Shown: positions 9,393-21,599, counted from the first letter of the stretch. The stretch is DNA of 64,000 bases from Tipula vernalis (GCA_958295665.1 OY282558.1:133662701-133726700); one strand, 5' to 3'. Translations and numbers: made by a program. The notes: generated from the letters alone by a model not told the origin.

Positions 9393-12047
9393 TTAAAAAT
9401 ACATGTCCCAACCGGACGTTTCATCTGGTGGATCGTCTTCGTCTCGCGGATATGCTTCAAAGTTCGATAAATCAGTGTTGCTTCGCACCTTTCGTATAAG
9501 TGGCGCGATCATCGATTGGTTATGCACTTTATCCCAATCTAAACCATGGAACCATCTGAAATCAAATCAAAATTTATTATTCAGATCACGATATACTATG
9601 TAGAGGGGCAAAACTTACGTATGGCTCTTAATATCAGAAATTCCATTTCTCGCATAACCCAGTCGCTCGGTCGGAATTTGTCGACACAATTTTTTTATTA
9701 AGTCCTGCACTTTGCGCGGAATTCGTGTCGGCATTTGAATAACATCGATGCCGCGCAATATCAGGCTATACGTTTTCATGTGATCTTTGCCACGGAATGG
9801 CGGTTTCCCCACCAATAATTCATGCACCAGCACACCGAGTGCCCAATAATCAACAGCCCGATCATGACCCTTATTCAATATAATTTCAGGAGCAACATAT
9901 TCTGGTGTACCTGCAAACGTCCATGTATGCTGTGTGGGTCCGACCCGTTTGGCAAATCCAAAATCAACTAACTTCACGTACCCCTTTTGGTCTAACATTA
10001 AGTTCTCGGGTTTTAAATCTCGATACACCATATTCCGTGTATGCATATATTCCAATGCTTCAATAACGCATGCGGTCATAAAACGTCCAACACCTTCATC
10101 AAAATGTTTATTATTTTGCAGTACGGTCCATACATCGCCACCAAGACAAGCCTCCATCAAGAAGTACAAATACTTTGTGTCGCGATATGTATTAAACAAT
10201 TTAATGATGAACGGACTGTCGCAACTCGCCATTATATCCTTTTCACTATAAACATGCTGTTGGTGTTGTTGTTTCACCATCTCAACCTTTTTCAAATATT
10301 TCAAGGCAAACGTTTCATTCGTCTTCTTGTAGCGGACCAGCTCGACTCGACCAAAACCACCAACACCAAGCGTACCAACAATCTCCAACTCCTTAAGTTT
10401 AATGTGAGCATACTTTTCATTGATAATGATAACTTGTGGTTTAGGTTTTTCAAGTGGAAATTTATCAGTCGGCACAATCGATTTGATTTGGTCCAGTGTT
10501 CCTAAATATTTTTCAAACGCCGTTCGATCCAGCGTCAAACATTCGGTTCCGGGCGCTTCCGCCAGTACAGTGGCCAAACGTTTGTCACGATGCAATAATG
10601 CTTGCTCACCAAAATAGTCACCACGTTTCAATGAATTCACTAAACGTTCTTGGCCCTGTGAATCACGTTTCACAATGCTTACGGTACCCGCACGAATTAT
10701 AAAAAATTTATCACCTTCTGCACCCTGCGTAATGATCGCTGAACCGGCCGCATGGAATTCACGCTTTAACAAACCAGCCACCTGTATCAATTTCTCCTCA
10801 CTCAAATCCTTAAGGGCGGTAACGGATCGTAGAAAATTTAAATTTTCTTCTCGTTCCAATCGGCCCGTTTTCAACATAATCCGTTGAAATACTTTACGAT
10901 CAAGGATCCATACTTTGGCGGGTGTTGTCGCCCTAATCGAGGCGAATCGTTTTGCTCTATATAAAATGGCGAGTTCACCAAAGGCGACACCAACACCAAA
11001 ATTACTGATCACCACATTATTTTTGATTACATCGAATTTACCGTCGGCCGAGACATATACATGCGAACCCGTCTCACCCTCGACAATTATTAATTCACTT
11101 GGTTCATAGTGTTTGGGATACATGGCCATGGTTACCGCTTCCAGGCGATTCGTATCCATCATATTATTGAGGAAATCATTTTTACTGATGGCCACTTTGA
11201 TGAGCTCTTTTGATATTTCATCTTTTTCATATGTTTGAATCTCATTTATGGTGTGTTCTTCAATGCGATCGGGTAAGATACCCGTTCTACGACGTTCGGT
11301 TGATGCGGTCGGTTGATTTAAAATTAGATTTGTTTTAGTACCTGGATTTGTCGACAAGCGATCACCTTGATTGTCAATGGTTGCATCCGGTTCGGATGTT
11401 GGTTCATTTGACGTTGAGTATATGTCTTCAGAGGATGTGCTTGACATTTCGGTTGAATTTCTTGTCTGGTCAACAGGTATTGGGATTGGGGTCGGAGCTG
11501 GTGGCCGAATTTCTACAAATTGAACAGTGGATTGCTTTTCAATAGACTCAACGATTGGTTTGCTAGCTGAACGTTCTGTTATCTGCTCATAGTCACTTTG
11601 CGGTCGTGGTGATTCAATTTTGCTAATTTGTGATTGAGTTGGGGGTGGTTGAGGCGCAGTTACTTTAGTTATTTCTCTACTTTTTACTTCTTCAACTACA
11701 ACTGCGATTTGTTGAGTTTGTGGTGGTTGGGGTGCTACATTTTTCTTTACCTCAGCTCGAATTGGATCACTCGGGAGAGGGGTAGTTGGTGGCGGTGGGA
11801 CAGTAAATAATGGTGGTGGAGGTAATGAAGGCGCTTTATCTTTTTTCGTGGCCGATACATTATTCTGAGTTGTACTTTTGCTAATGCTTTGAGTCTGGAA
11901 CATTAAAAAACATTTTAGTCTTTAATCCAATTATTATACAGGGAATCTTACATTATATTGCGGTGTAATATCAGGAACAATACCGGACTCAGACCGAATA
12001 CTTACAGCTCCATTTCCCGGTTTAGCAATTGGCACTGGTGGCGGCTT
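9393..12047 (-). CDS. cGMP-dependent protein kinase-like Ser/Thr kinase (PKG family), 3' exons
   Basis: Three coding exons read on the minus strand: 11952-12047, 9619-11894 and 9393-9555, all with GT/AG junctions and matching phase. The 5' exons lie upstream and are not identified. The protein has a long Pro-rich, low-complexity N-terminal part, an RRRTGI segment resembling the PKG autoinhibitory site, CNB-A (FGELAILY box), CNB-B (FGEQALLH box), and a complete kinase domain. The kinase shows GVGGFGRV, the FALK lysine, YRDLKPENL, DFGFAKR and GTPEYVAPE. The last exon gives the AGC C-terminal tail ending SGWDMYF, typical of PKGs (normally SGWDxxF). The frame is intact, so this is probably a functional host gene. 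An ATG at 11903 is not the start: it belongs to the acceptor ATGTTCCAG. Which fly PKG paralogue this is cannot be decided. Both cyclic-nucleotide cassettes lack the usual Thr (see findings). Confidence 0.92.
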
Positions 12048-13511
12048 CTGAAAAATTCGAAAAAAAACAATCATATCAGTAAAAATGTGATATCAGGTCT
12101 TATCAATAATATGACAAAACCACCAATAGGCATTTGAAATTAAATTAATTTAATTAAAATCGAAAACAATTGACTTTAATTGATTATTGAAAGGAATTTC
12201 GAGCGAACAAAAAGCCAACTTGGTGATAAGATAAGCCATATATCAAGCAATATAACGCACAAACAAACACACACACACAAATGGAATCAAATTTGATTTG
12301 TGTATAAATATTGTTGAGTTATTTAGGATCTGTGATTTAATAGCAATGACGTCAAAATTGATTGATTACTATCAATATTTCTAGTACTAAAAAATATTTT
12401 ATTGCTTCATTTGCTTGTGTGTACGACCTTATCGCGCGGCTTTTTCTTTAAATATTAAGGAATGACGACACTATAAAGTTACAGAAGTATTTTGTGAGAC
12501 TTTATAATATTAGTTTGTTCAGGATTACGATTAGATTAGATACAATAAAATAGTAGACGTTTTTGTTTTGTACTTATCAGTTAATAAAGGAAATAATTAT
12601 CTTGGGACAGTAATTAACTTCCAGCAAGTTGAACACCAGCCTTCAATATTTCGAGTAGATGAGTAAATAAATAGATATACCAGGTGTATGTGCAACACAA
12701 TTTAATAATACAAGGGAGCATTTCAAGTTGACTGACTTTTGAATGACACTTGATACGGCTTAACCAAGAGTAGGTTTGAAGAGCTGAAATTAAATTCTTT
12801 AATTAAATCAACGTTATATAGCTTTTCAACATAATATAATTGAAACTTTATAGCTGCAGAAAATCGAAGTTGATTGGACTCATTCGAAACAGATTTCATA
12901 AATTATCGTATATTTCGTTGCATTTACTAGACGAATATAGAAAGCAGTAATGCCTAAAGAGAAAACGTAACGAGCTGTGCGATCGGTGACTAATTGAGGG
13001 ACTGAACAAACGAATACTAACTCATACAACACGAAACAAAATGAATGAAGGGCTTCAGGTTTGTAAACTACTGAAAGCCATAGCTTGTAACGGATGACCC
13101 CAAAAAGGATTCAACTCAGAATCAAAATTAAACTGAGAACAACCATTTTTATGGTTGCTTCCGCCAACAGAAATTATCCATCTGGTAACCTCAGAGCGGT
13201 CCGAATTTGCTGACTTTAGCTCAGGGCTTGGGGTGAGTGTTTCTGAGGAATCAGACGGATCTGTATTAGACCGCTAGAATAAAAAAAATAAAAATGAAAA
13301 GAAATTAGGAAAACCAACAAAAGAAAACGAGAGAAAAAAAAAATCAAAACACTAACCAAAAATAGCCAAAATACACCTGCCATAACTGCTCCATACTCAC
13401 CCTAGTTCAAACAATTTTTCTTTTTCTTCTTCCCCTTCATCTTGTTCACATCTCATCAATAAAATCAATTCCTCAGCACAAAAAAAAACCGATTTACCGA
13501 GATAAAAAAAT
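12048..13511 (-). other. Intron or upstream region of the PKG-like gene, with one candidate exon
   Basis: Mostly AT-rich, including a short CA run near 12263. On the minus strand a polypyrimidine-plus-TAG acceptor near 13274 opens a 73-codon frame (13055-13273) beginning RSNTDPSDSSETLTPSPELK. That is a Ser/Thr/Pro-rich composition like the next exons of the kinase. No strong splice donor is seen, so the exon is only a candidate. Confidence 0.3.
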
Positions 13512-13595
13512 TATTGATAATCATTGTTATCGCAACCAACAGAAAAATTATTCATTAACCCTCGAGTTGACACGATACAACGTTCATAGTAACAA
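13512..13595 (-). repeat. 3' terminal direct repeat (LTR-like) of the minus-strand gypsy element
   Basis: 81 of 84 bases match 18352-18435. Similarity ends sharply on both sides. Confidence 0.75.
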
Positions 13596-14289
13596 ATCGT
13601 GAAGACGATTCACTCCCATGAGAAATGTCTCACAAAGCCGGGCCTACTATTCAGATTTCCATCAAAGAACGAGAACAAATCGTATCGATAATTGGTTAGT
13701 CGGAGTAGATAGGTAGATATAATTGGTTATTGTTAGTTTTATTAGTCGGAAGCACAAATAAGACACCGACGATTTTCCCAAGAGGAAAGTGCTCGTGCAT
13801 GCAAGAATAATCTTCAGTCTTAACATGATGGTAGTCCGTAAATGATTATATGCGAATATCTTTGGCATGAAAAATTCCTAAATCTTTGACATCTTGATCA
13901 TTGAGCCGGTATGCAACATTACATATATGTTCGCATTTAATGATTGCTTTTATAAATTTTGGAGATAATTTAGCTGCAAACTTGTTAGAGGCGTCACTCT
14001 GCGCGAAATTTTAAACAAACACCGTTTGACCAATCTCAAAATTCCGAAATCTCGCGCATAGGTTGTATGTAAGTGCGCTACGATCGTGTGTCCTTTTTAA
14101 TTGGTTAAGAACGTTTATTTGAACTAAGGTCAAGCGATGGACTTTGGATACTTCCACGTATCAATCGTCCAATGAATGTAGTGATCGAAGCAATTCGTAA
14201 TCAGATCCATGACCCACTTGATGTTGCCCGATAATTAAAAAAGTGTGGCGACTAGCCAGTTCCAATTTGTTGAGCGTTTCGTAAGGCAG
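13596..14289 (-). other. Decayed 3' part of the gypsy element
   Basis: No intact frame. It probably holds the C-terminal integrase and 3' untranslated region, by position. Confidence 0.4.
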
Positions 14290-14790
14290 ATCCGATAGCA
14301 GACAAATTAACGTCCCAGTTGGTGTGGTTGTCTCCAAACATAAGAGCGGATTGCGGCTAATATCGATCGGTTCACCCTCTCAGATGCGTTTGCTTGTGGA
14401 TGATACATTGGAATAAATATGTGTTTAACACCATACTTTCCTAATAATTTGGCAAATAAAGTGGACGTAAACTGTTTTTCGTGGTCACTTAAAATTATTT
14501 CCAGCACTGAGAACATGTGAAACACTCGATTTTCTAAAAATTTCGAATTATTTTTAGTAGTGGCATCACGCATTGGCTCGACCAGAACAAATCGTGAGAA
14601 ATGGTCTAACACCACAAATATGTAGCCATGTCCGTTTTCCGATCGAGGATATGGTCCTAAAAAATCAATATACAGTTTTTGCCGGGGCCGAGAATTTCAA
14701 AATAGTTTCCCATAGGAGGTCGGGTAATATAATTATTCGCTTTGTTCTTTTTACATTTTTCACATTTATTTATAAAATTGTGCACATCAT
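14290..14790 (-). pseudogene. gypsy integrase core
   Basis: Frame 14307-14615 reads MVLDHFSRFVLVEPMRDATT (first catalytic Asp region), EIILSDHEKQFTSTLFAKLL (second Asp) and HPQANASERVNRSILAAIRS (catalytic Glu). The zinc-binding N-terminal part is visible upstream in another frame. The C-terminal part is lost before the terminal repeat. Confidence 0.82.
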
Positions 14791-16121
14791 TTACCATTCC
14801 AGGCCAGTAATAATAACGATGCAATATTTCAAGAGTTTCTTTTTATTCCTAAATGCTCCATTTAATAACTGAATTTTAAGCCCATTTGGTATATACAGTT
14901 TCCAAAAGGAATTTTCGTTCAATGAACCGAATGATGTATCTGGGATATTTATAAAATCTTTATTATTTGCCACTTTCATGTTTACTTTTGAGTTCGGATT
15001 AGTGGTTAAAGTTTGTATTAATCTTAAATAGTTGCCCTTATTAAATGCAGTGGATTCTAGATTTATATGAAGGGGTACATGTTCTGATGAATCGTCAATC
15101 AGACATAGTTGTTCTGCCCAGTTCCTCGAGAGCGCATCAGGAACTAAATTTTCCTTCCCTTTACGATACTCAATTGAAAAATTGAAGCCTTGTAATTGAA
15201 AGCTCCAGCGCGCGAGACGTCCAGAAAGTTCCCTTTGTACCATTAACCACTTCAAACTTGCGTGATAAGTGATTATGGTAAAAGGGAAATATTCTACATA
15301 TTGCCTAAACTTCCTGACACTCAACACAGCCGCATAACATTCTAGCTCGGTTATGCTATAATTACGCTGAGCTGCATTGAGTTTCTGGGAAATAAAAGCA
15401 ATAGGACGTTCTTCACCGTTGGAGGCCTTCTGAAATAATACACTACCCACTCCTGTAGTAGACGCGTCACATTGTATAAAAAATGGCAATTTAAAATCTT
15501 TATTGCTGAGTACTGTGCCAGTAGAAAGTGCTGATTTGAGCTCGTTAAATGATTTTTCAGCTTCATTATCCCAAATAAACTTCCCGAATTTTTTTAATAA
15601 ATTCGTTAAAAGTGTTGCTATCTCAGAATATCGAGAAATAAAACGTCGATATCACCCGATTATACCCAAAAATCGACGAATTTGCCGAATATTTTTCGGC
15701 CTTGGATACGACGTGATGGCAGAAATCTTAGCAGAATCAACCTCTAAAACTCCGTCATCTATAATGTATCCCAGATACTTTAGTTCCTTGAGGACGAATT
15801 TGCTTTTTTCGATATTTATAATCAAATTCGCTCGCCTTAAATAACCAGCAACCTTGCCTAAAACTTCCAGGTGCTCATCAAATGTTTCGGTTGTTATAAG
15901 CAAGTCGTCTAGATAAACAAAGACTTGAGTGTGCAGTTCATGGGTTCAAGACGGCCTAGCAACCCATCGATGAGTGGCAAGGAATAAGCATCCTTCACTG
16001 TTGCCTCGTTGATCTTACGCGCATCCAAGCACAATCGGACTTTGCCACTAGCCTTCCTCACAAGTGCAATAGGAGAACTCCATAAACTGCAACTCTCCTC
16101 AATGACGCCTAGAGACAGCAT
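14791..16121 (-). pseudogene. gypsy reverse transcriptase and RNase H
   Basis: RT pieces are LGVIEESCSLWSSPIALVRK and VRLCLDARKINEATVKDAYS (15909-16121), then thumb/connection ELKYLGYIIDDGVLEVDSAK (15652-15903). The YxDD box is represented by YLDDL-like codons around 15905 but the frame breaks there; the region between the palm motifs is deleted. RNase H follows (14791-15489): IQCDASTTGVGSVL, ERPIAFISQKLNAAQRNYS, ELECYAAVLSVRKFRQYVE. Confidence 0.85.
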
Positions 16122-16129
16122 TCGATGAA

Positions 16130-16480
16130 GTTCCTTCTTAAGGGAGACACAGAGTAGTACCTTTGTTTAATCGCCTTAGTGTCCCTAACATCAATAGTAT
16201 GCTTAACCAGAGTGGTTCTTACAATAGCCAAAACAGCTGAGGATGGAAATTGTTGCACTACCAGATCTAGTTTCTGACGTTGTGTTGCACTATGCACTAT
16301 GCCCATTGGCAGTTCAAACTATTGAGAGAAAATTACGAAATTTTATGCCGGGTTGCAAAAGAAATTCTGCACATCCTTTTCCAAGTAAAGAAATACTAGC
16401 TCCGCTATCCAGTAATCCATTAATTAATTTGTCAAAAACAAAAATTTCAACGTACGGTCTCGCATCGGTTTTATCGGTGA
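16130..16480 (-). pseudogene. gypsy aspartic protease
   Basis: The minus strand reads INGLLDSGASISLLGKGCA, an aspartic-protease active site of the DSGA type, followed by a decayed protease body. It sits between gag and RT as expected. Confidence 0.65.
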
Positions 16481-16615
16481 TTAATGAGGCCGCTATGTTT
16501 GATTTAATTGTTTTCCGACGTTACGAATATCGAATATTAGTCCTAGATGTAAGATTATTTTGTGATTTAGAGGTAATTGACATATTAGGTAAGTTTGACA
16601 TATTTGGTTCGTAAA

Positions 16616-18336
16616 TCATTTGTTCGAGTTTTGCAGACGGCGAAAGAATTCCGGGCCTGTGTTGGTACAAATCTCTTCCTTCGTTGGTTTTAACTGGGGG
16701 GTCTTGGGAAATCTGGCCCCCCAGGTCGAGTTTCCCGGATTTTGCTTGCATTTTAGGCAATATGGTTTTATTACACCCTTGGTTCCGCACCCGAAACAGA
16801 ATCGGTGACTCTGTGGTAATGGACAATTCTTGAAAAAGTGGTCGCATTTTGAGAAATTCCAACAAGGACCGTTGATATTTGCAAACGTCGCATTCGCTAA
16901 ATGATTTGATTGCTTTTGAAAAGTGGTTGCGTTATGAAGTGCACTTAGCTGGTCTTCGGCTTTAAAATACGGAGAATCGCAATCAAGGTTTGCAGAACTA
17001 TTTAACTCATTTATAAATCGTCTTGGTTGACACAGCATTTCAGGATTGTAACCTATTCGATTCCATGTGTCCTCATAACTAACACAAAGTCGAACCATTT
17101 CTTCCAAGGAAGAGACCTGTGTGTCGACCAACTTATCTTGAAGACCGGCTCTCATATTATGACGCATTATCATCATAAGCTCCGAATCCGATAATGGTTT
17201 TTCTAGTTGCATCGATATTGAAAGCATATCATTATAAAAATCATAAAAAACCTCACGCGGTTTTTGTTTACGACTCTCTAATTAAAAACGAATTTCCATA
17301 TCTGACCTTCGATCTTGGAATCGTTTAATCAAAGTGGCTTTCAAGATTGACCATGTTAAATCTTTGGTTCTTTCAATTAGCAGCCAGTACCAGTCAGCAA
17401 CTAACCCTTTCAGAACGTAGCTCAACTCGTTTATTAACCGGCTTTCCGGAATTTTCTCAGCAATTGCTAAATGTTCGAATTTAAGTAAGAACCCCTGAAT
17501 TGGAATTCTTGTCGGTAATCCGTCAAATGAAATGTTCCATTTGATAGGAGACTTGCTAGCAAAAGGTGGGATTACGTTATATGGCACAATTTGTGGTGGT
17601 GGAAAACGTGGATTATAAAAAACCGGAGCGGGTAATGAATTGTGCTGCGTGTAGATAGGGGCGTGACCAAATTGCACAGGCTCGGTAATAATTTCATTTT
17701 GATCCTGTGGATGGTTTCTATTATGGTTTCCTAAATTTTGGGACTGATTATTAACCTGAGTGCTGCTCATTGCCTCATCATTATTGCTATTGTAGATGGC
17801 CTGGGTCGATCTTTTGACAACCTATCACCGTGACCAGATTTTAGTGAATTGTGCGAAGAAATCATATACTGATGTTCCGAAGATTCGTCACTTTCATCCT
17901 CATCGTGTTAATTGCTGAGTACAACTTCATCCAATTCCGCAATTGACTCATCCGTGCTATGTTCCTTTCTAAGAGTTTTGTTGATGAGATCAATTAACTG
18001 ATCGCATGTTTCTAAAAGCTTAACAACATCAGATGATACAGCCCTGGAGTATTTCATCCGCAAAAGTCTGCCCTGAAGATGAAGCAATCGGAAATTTAGT
18101 GTTTTTAAGTTCGCCTCATTTTCATTCAAAATTGTGGTTTTGAACGTAGAATAAATCCACTTTAATTTCACACTAATTTTTCCAATTTCACGTTTAGGGT
18201 TTCTTTTAGCGGTAATATGAGCATTAGTGGGAATAAAAACTGCGTGTTCTTGTTCTAACCGTAATCGTTCCGTAACTTGCGTTAACGTTTCAATTGGAGA
18301 ATTGCAATTAATACCTCGTATTTGATATTGAATCAC
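16616..18336 (-). pseudogene. gypsy gag, broken
   Basis: Three minus-strand frames in order: 17908-18336 (N-terminal part), 17282-17770 (capsid part, with SPIKWNISFDGLPTRIPIQG and KDLTWSILKATLIKRFQDRR) and 16616-17227. The last contains the nucleocapsid, with Cys clusters CWNFSKCDHFFKNC and CFGCGTKGVIKPYCLKC. An in-frame stop (17282-17284) separates the second and third frames, and a frameshift separates the first and second. Confidence 0.8.
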
Positions 18337-18351
18337 AAATTCGTCATACTC

Positions 18352-18435
18352 TATTGATAATCATTATTATCGCAACCAACAGAAAAAATATTCATTAACC
18401 CTCGAGTTGACACGATACAACGTTCATCGTAACAA
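18352..18435 (-). repeat. 5' terminal direct repeat (LTR-like) of the minus-strand gypsy element
   Basis: Matches 13512-13595 with three mismatches. The gag frame begins only a few bases inside it (18336). Confidence 0.75.
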
Positions 18436-18436
18436 G

Positions 18437-19215
18437 CTAAAGCGGAAGCTCTGAAATTCAGTTATTTTCGACTATGTCATTATAATTCACTATAACGAAA
18501 TGTTTATGGAAAATATAAAATGTAAATAAATAGCCTCAAAATAGGTATAAAATGCAAGTCTCGCCCAACATACAGCAGTCACAGTGTCAGAATCAGAAGT
18601 GAGGTAGCGACAACAACTTGGCCATTGGGCAATGTTGCCAAAACATAAATTCAGCGTGGCAGGTGCCAAGGCCAAACACCATTGCCAAACACTATGGACC
18701 CATTTTGAGTTAGTCACTAAAGCAAATGGTTCAGAGTCGGAACACATGAAACTACAAATAGGTGGGCTAGACTAAGCCAAGGAACAGTCTGCTTCATTAT
18801 TACGGACAACAACTAAAGGAAAGTCAACGATAACCAAGGTCTAATAAGGATTTACTGTCCAGCACATTTCCACGGAGCAATGGCCAGAAATATATGGAAA
18901 TAGTGAAGCAATCTAAATTCGCGTTGAAACAACAATTACAGGTCCCAAAACCTTTCTTTCTAAGTATCGAGAACCGCAATCGAAGCAGAATAGCGAATTT
19001 TGGATTTTTTTGGTTTACTAGAACCGTCAGAAAGCTGAAGCTTTGCCGGAAACGATCGGTCTATACACAACACAGACTTGGAGGAATTTCTAATTCCGTT
19101 TATTTTGTTGCCTTTTGTTAATTTTATTTTATTTTCAATTTTTCAGTTTCCACTTCTAATTCCGGTATTTTCTTAAAACTGTTTCCCCCTAGATCTGTGT
19201 AGTATTATAGAGTCT
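18437..19215 (+). promoter_or_regulatory. Probable 5' LTR and leader of the plus-strand gypsy element
   Basis: Contains a TATA box (TATAAAATG near 18546) and, about 25 bp further on, a CAGT-like initiator. A TGGTGGCGACAA stretch at about 19224 is where a primer-binding site would be expected. No second LTR is available for comparison, so boundaries are uncertain. Confidence 0.45.
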
Positions 19216-19259
19216 TCAAAATATGGTGGCGACAATTACAGTACAGATTTTTATTGAGT

Positions 19260-19985
19260 AAAAAGGCATTTGAAACTCCAGCATAAAAGATTTTAATAAT
19301 TTGCCTACAGAAGGTCTTTGGTTTGTGCAAGCGGAAGCCGTGGTTAGCTCGAAACGGATAACATCGGACAATCAGCAATATTTGCTAATGGTTGCTGCAC
19401 TACCCGTTGATATAATCTCGACCGTGTCGGACATACTTACAAAACCGCCAGAAGCTGGGAAATTTGCAGCTCTTAAGGCAGAAGTAATCCAACGATTAAG
19501 TCTACTGGAAACCCAACGCCTTGAAAAATTAATAGGCGCTACTGTTATGGGCGACTTAACATCTCGGTGACTGATGACCTTATTAAAGCATTATGGTTAA
19601 AACTTTTACCAGGCCAATTACGATCTATTGTACTTTTCATAGCCCATCAACGTTGTCATCGGTAGTCTGTGGTGTCTCTAAACTAAACGAAATCCCAACG
19701 ACCGAAACAGTAACCTTAGAGAGCCTTGCGGTAGCAATTAACGAACTTCGCGTCAACATGTTTCTAAACAAAATCGATCAAGATCTCGGAACTATTCTCT
19801 CAACCAGTCGCGCAATAGATCAGCTATAAATTCACGTAACCGTTCTTCTTCTGGCAGACGAAAATTTTGTTATTACCATTATCGATTTGGTTCTGCGGCC
19901 AGAAAGTGTGCGGGAGGTTCATGTGAGTTCGTTGGTCAGTCCCATAATAATAATAATACCAATAATAATAGTAGAAACGAGAATC
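19260..19985 (+). pseudogene. gypsy (Mag-type) gag
   Basis: The Gag capsid segment reads LWFVQAEAVVSSKRITSDNQ, QYLLMVAALPVDIISTVSDI and ETQRLEKLIGATVMGDL, with a frame break at 19570. A later frame has a nucleocapsid-like CYYHYRFGSAARKC followed by an Asn-rich tail. Confidence 0.78.
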
Positions 19986-20059
19986 AGGATAACTAACTAG
20001 TCCCAAAGTTCTCGCGACAAATGATTGGACACATAATACTCATCGCTTATTTATTAAAT

Positions 20060-20130
20060 GTGCCAAAACTAACTTTAGTTTTCTGATCGATACAGGAGCT
20101 GACGTCTCAGTTGTTCCTGTAAGTTGTTTC
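20060..20130 (+). pseudogene. gypsy protease active site
   Basis: Reads FSFLIDTGADVSVVP, a canonical aspartic-protease DTGA motif. The surrounding protease is short because of decay. Confidence 0.7.
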
Positions 20131-20269
20131 GAAAATATTACACGCGACTCAGGTAGTAAAGTTTTCGCTGCAAATGGTTCTCCTATAGTAACTTATGGAG
20201 TAAGATGCAGACGCACACGTCGTTTAGACGCCGAAAGACACAGAATAGCGAAGAGCGAATTCGAGTACA

Positions 20270-21180
20270 CGGTTTCACTAGGCCTGTGTAGACAATCAAA
20301 ATCGTTCGTCTCTTCACCTTTGCACCTGGTTCCTAAACGCGACAGTACCGATTGGCGACCTTGTGGGGATTATCGGAGACTGAACGAGGTGACAGTACTA
20401 GACATATTCAGAATTTTTCACTGAGCTTGCAAGTTTATTTTTTCAAAGATAGACCTGATTCGAGTTTACCACCAGATACCAGTAGCTATGGAAGATGTAT
20501 ACAAGACAGCTATCACAACTCCTTTTGGACTTTTTGAGTTCATGAGAATGCTGTATGAGCTGCGCAACGCTGCGCAGGCTTTTCAGCGTTTTATGGATAA
20601 ACTCATCGACGATATTTTGGTGGCTAGCCGGTCAGATTCCGAACACTTCAAACACCTTCGGATCCTCTTCCAACGCCTTACAGATTTCGTCATTTTCGTA
20701 AAACCCTCGAAGTGTTTTGTTCGGTGCAGCCTCGCTAAATTTCCTAAGTCACGATATCTCTAAAGATGGAATACTACCATCTTCAGAGATATTCGTGGCT
20801 ATAAACATTTTTCCCCAACCCACATCTATAAGGCAAGTGCAGCGTTTATCGGAATGGTTAACTACTATTACCGATTCATTTCTCACTTAGCCGAACTGCT
20901 CGCTCCAATACACTCTCAATTAGCGATACTTCAGCAAAGCAAGAAGAAAAATTTTATTTGGCAACATGATTGTTAGGCAGCTATGGATAAAACCAAAGCT
21001 GCCCTGGCTCAGGCAACACTTCTTGCCTATCCCCTGGAGCGTGGAAAATTTTGGATAACCACAGACGCTTCAAACAGTGCGCTCGGAGCTGTATTGGAGC
21101 ATTACAACAAAGGATGTTGGGAACCATCGGGATTTTTCTCCAAAAAGCTGTCCGCACCCGAACGTAAGTATTCTGCCTAT
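20270..21180 (+). pseudogene. gypsy reverse transcriptase and RNase H
   Basis: RT segments are visible in shifting frames: [70 protein letters not shown]. An internal deletion of roughly twenty codons follows, just before [10 protein letters not shown]. The RNase H part has WITTDASNSALGAVLEHYN and FFSKKLSAPERKYSAY. Confidence 0.85.
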
Positions 21181-21567
21181 ATCTCATGTCCTCAAAGTCG
21201 GAGCGAAGTATGCATTTAGACAAGGGGGTATTGGTCCAAAACCTGTATCGTCTGCCAGAAGTCAAAGATCAATCGACATACGCGACCTGAATACGGCCGT
21301 TTTGATATTCCTTCTGGCAGGTTTGAGCACATTCATATCGACTTAGTAGGACCATTACCTCCGTCAAATGGTTATACATACCTACTGACCATAATTGACC
21401 GGTTTAAGCGGTAGCTGGAAGCTATTCCTTTAGTGGATATACGAACAACAGCGGTAGTGCATGCATTCGAAGACCAGTACATCTCGAGATTCGGTGTACC
21501 AGTTTGAAAGTAATCTCTTTCAGGAATTTAACCAACTGTTAGGTTCACATAGAATACGGACTACAAC
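21180..21567 (+). pseudogene. gypsy integrase remnant
   Basis: Reads CIVCQKSKINRHTRPEYGRF (zinc domain end), FEHIHIDLVGPLPPSNGYTY (first catalytic Asp) and RFGVPV. It then jumps to the codons for FESNLFQEFNQLLGSHRIRT, so about eight codons that carry the second catalytic Asp are deleted. Confidence 0.8.
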
Positions 21568-21599
21568 GTTCAGAAGTTTAATTTAGAACAACAATTAAG

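Larger units (their letters stand above)
13512..18435 (-). mobile_element. Ty3/gypsy retrotransposon, minus strand, decayed
   Basis: Two 84-bp direct repeats (13512-13595 and 18352-18435, three mismatches) bound a minus-strand gag-pol in the gypsy order gag, protease, RT, RNase H, integrase. Read on the minus strand the repeats begin near TTGTTAC, consistent with LTR 5' ends. They are very short for LTRs. Multiple stops and shifts show the element is dead. Confidence 0.85.
18437..21567 (+). mobile_element. Second Ty3/gypsy retrotransposon, plus strand, 3'-truncated
   Basis: Oppositely oriented to, and abutting, the preceding element. A probable 5' LTR/leader (18437-19215) precedes a gag (19260-19970), an intact-looking protease active site, RT, RNase H and integrase, ending about 21567 without a 3' LTR. 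The gag and its CYYHYRFG...C zinc finger are of the type found in the Mag-like gypsy lineage. Several stops and deletions make it inactive. Confidence 0.85.

Noticed and set aside
9615..11903. ATG at 11903 as the start of the kinase
   Set aside because: It is inside the splice acceptor ATGTTCCAG; an in-frame exon at 11952-12047 joins at phase 0.
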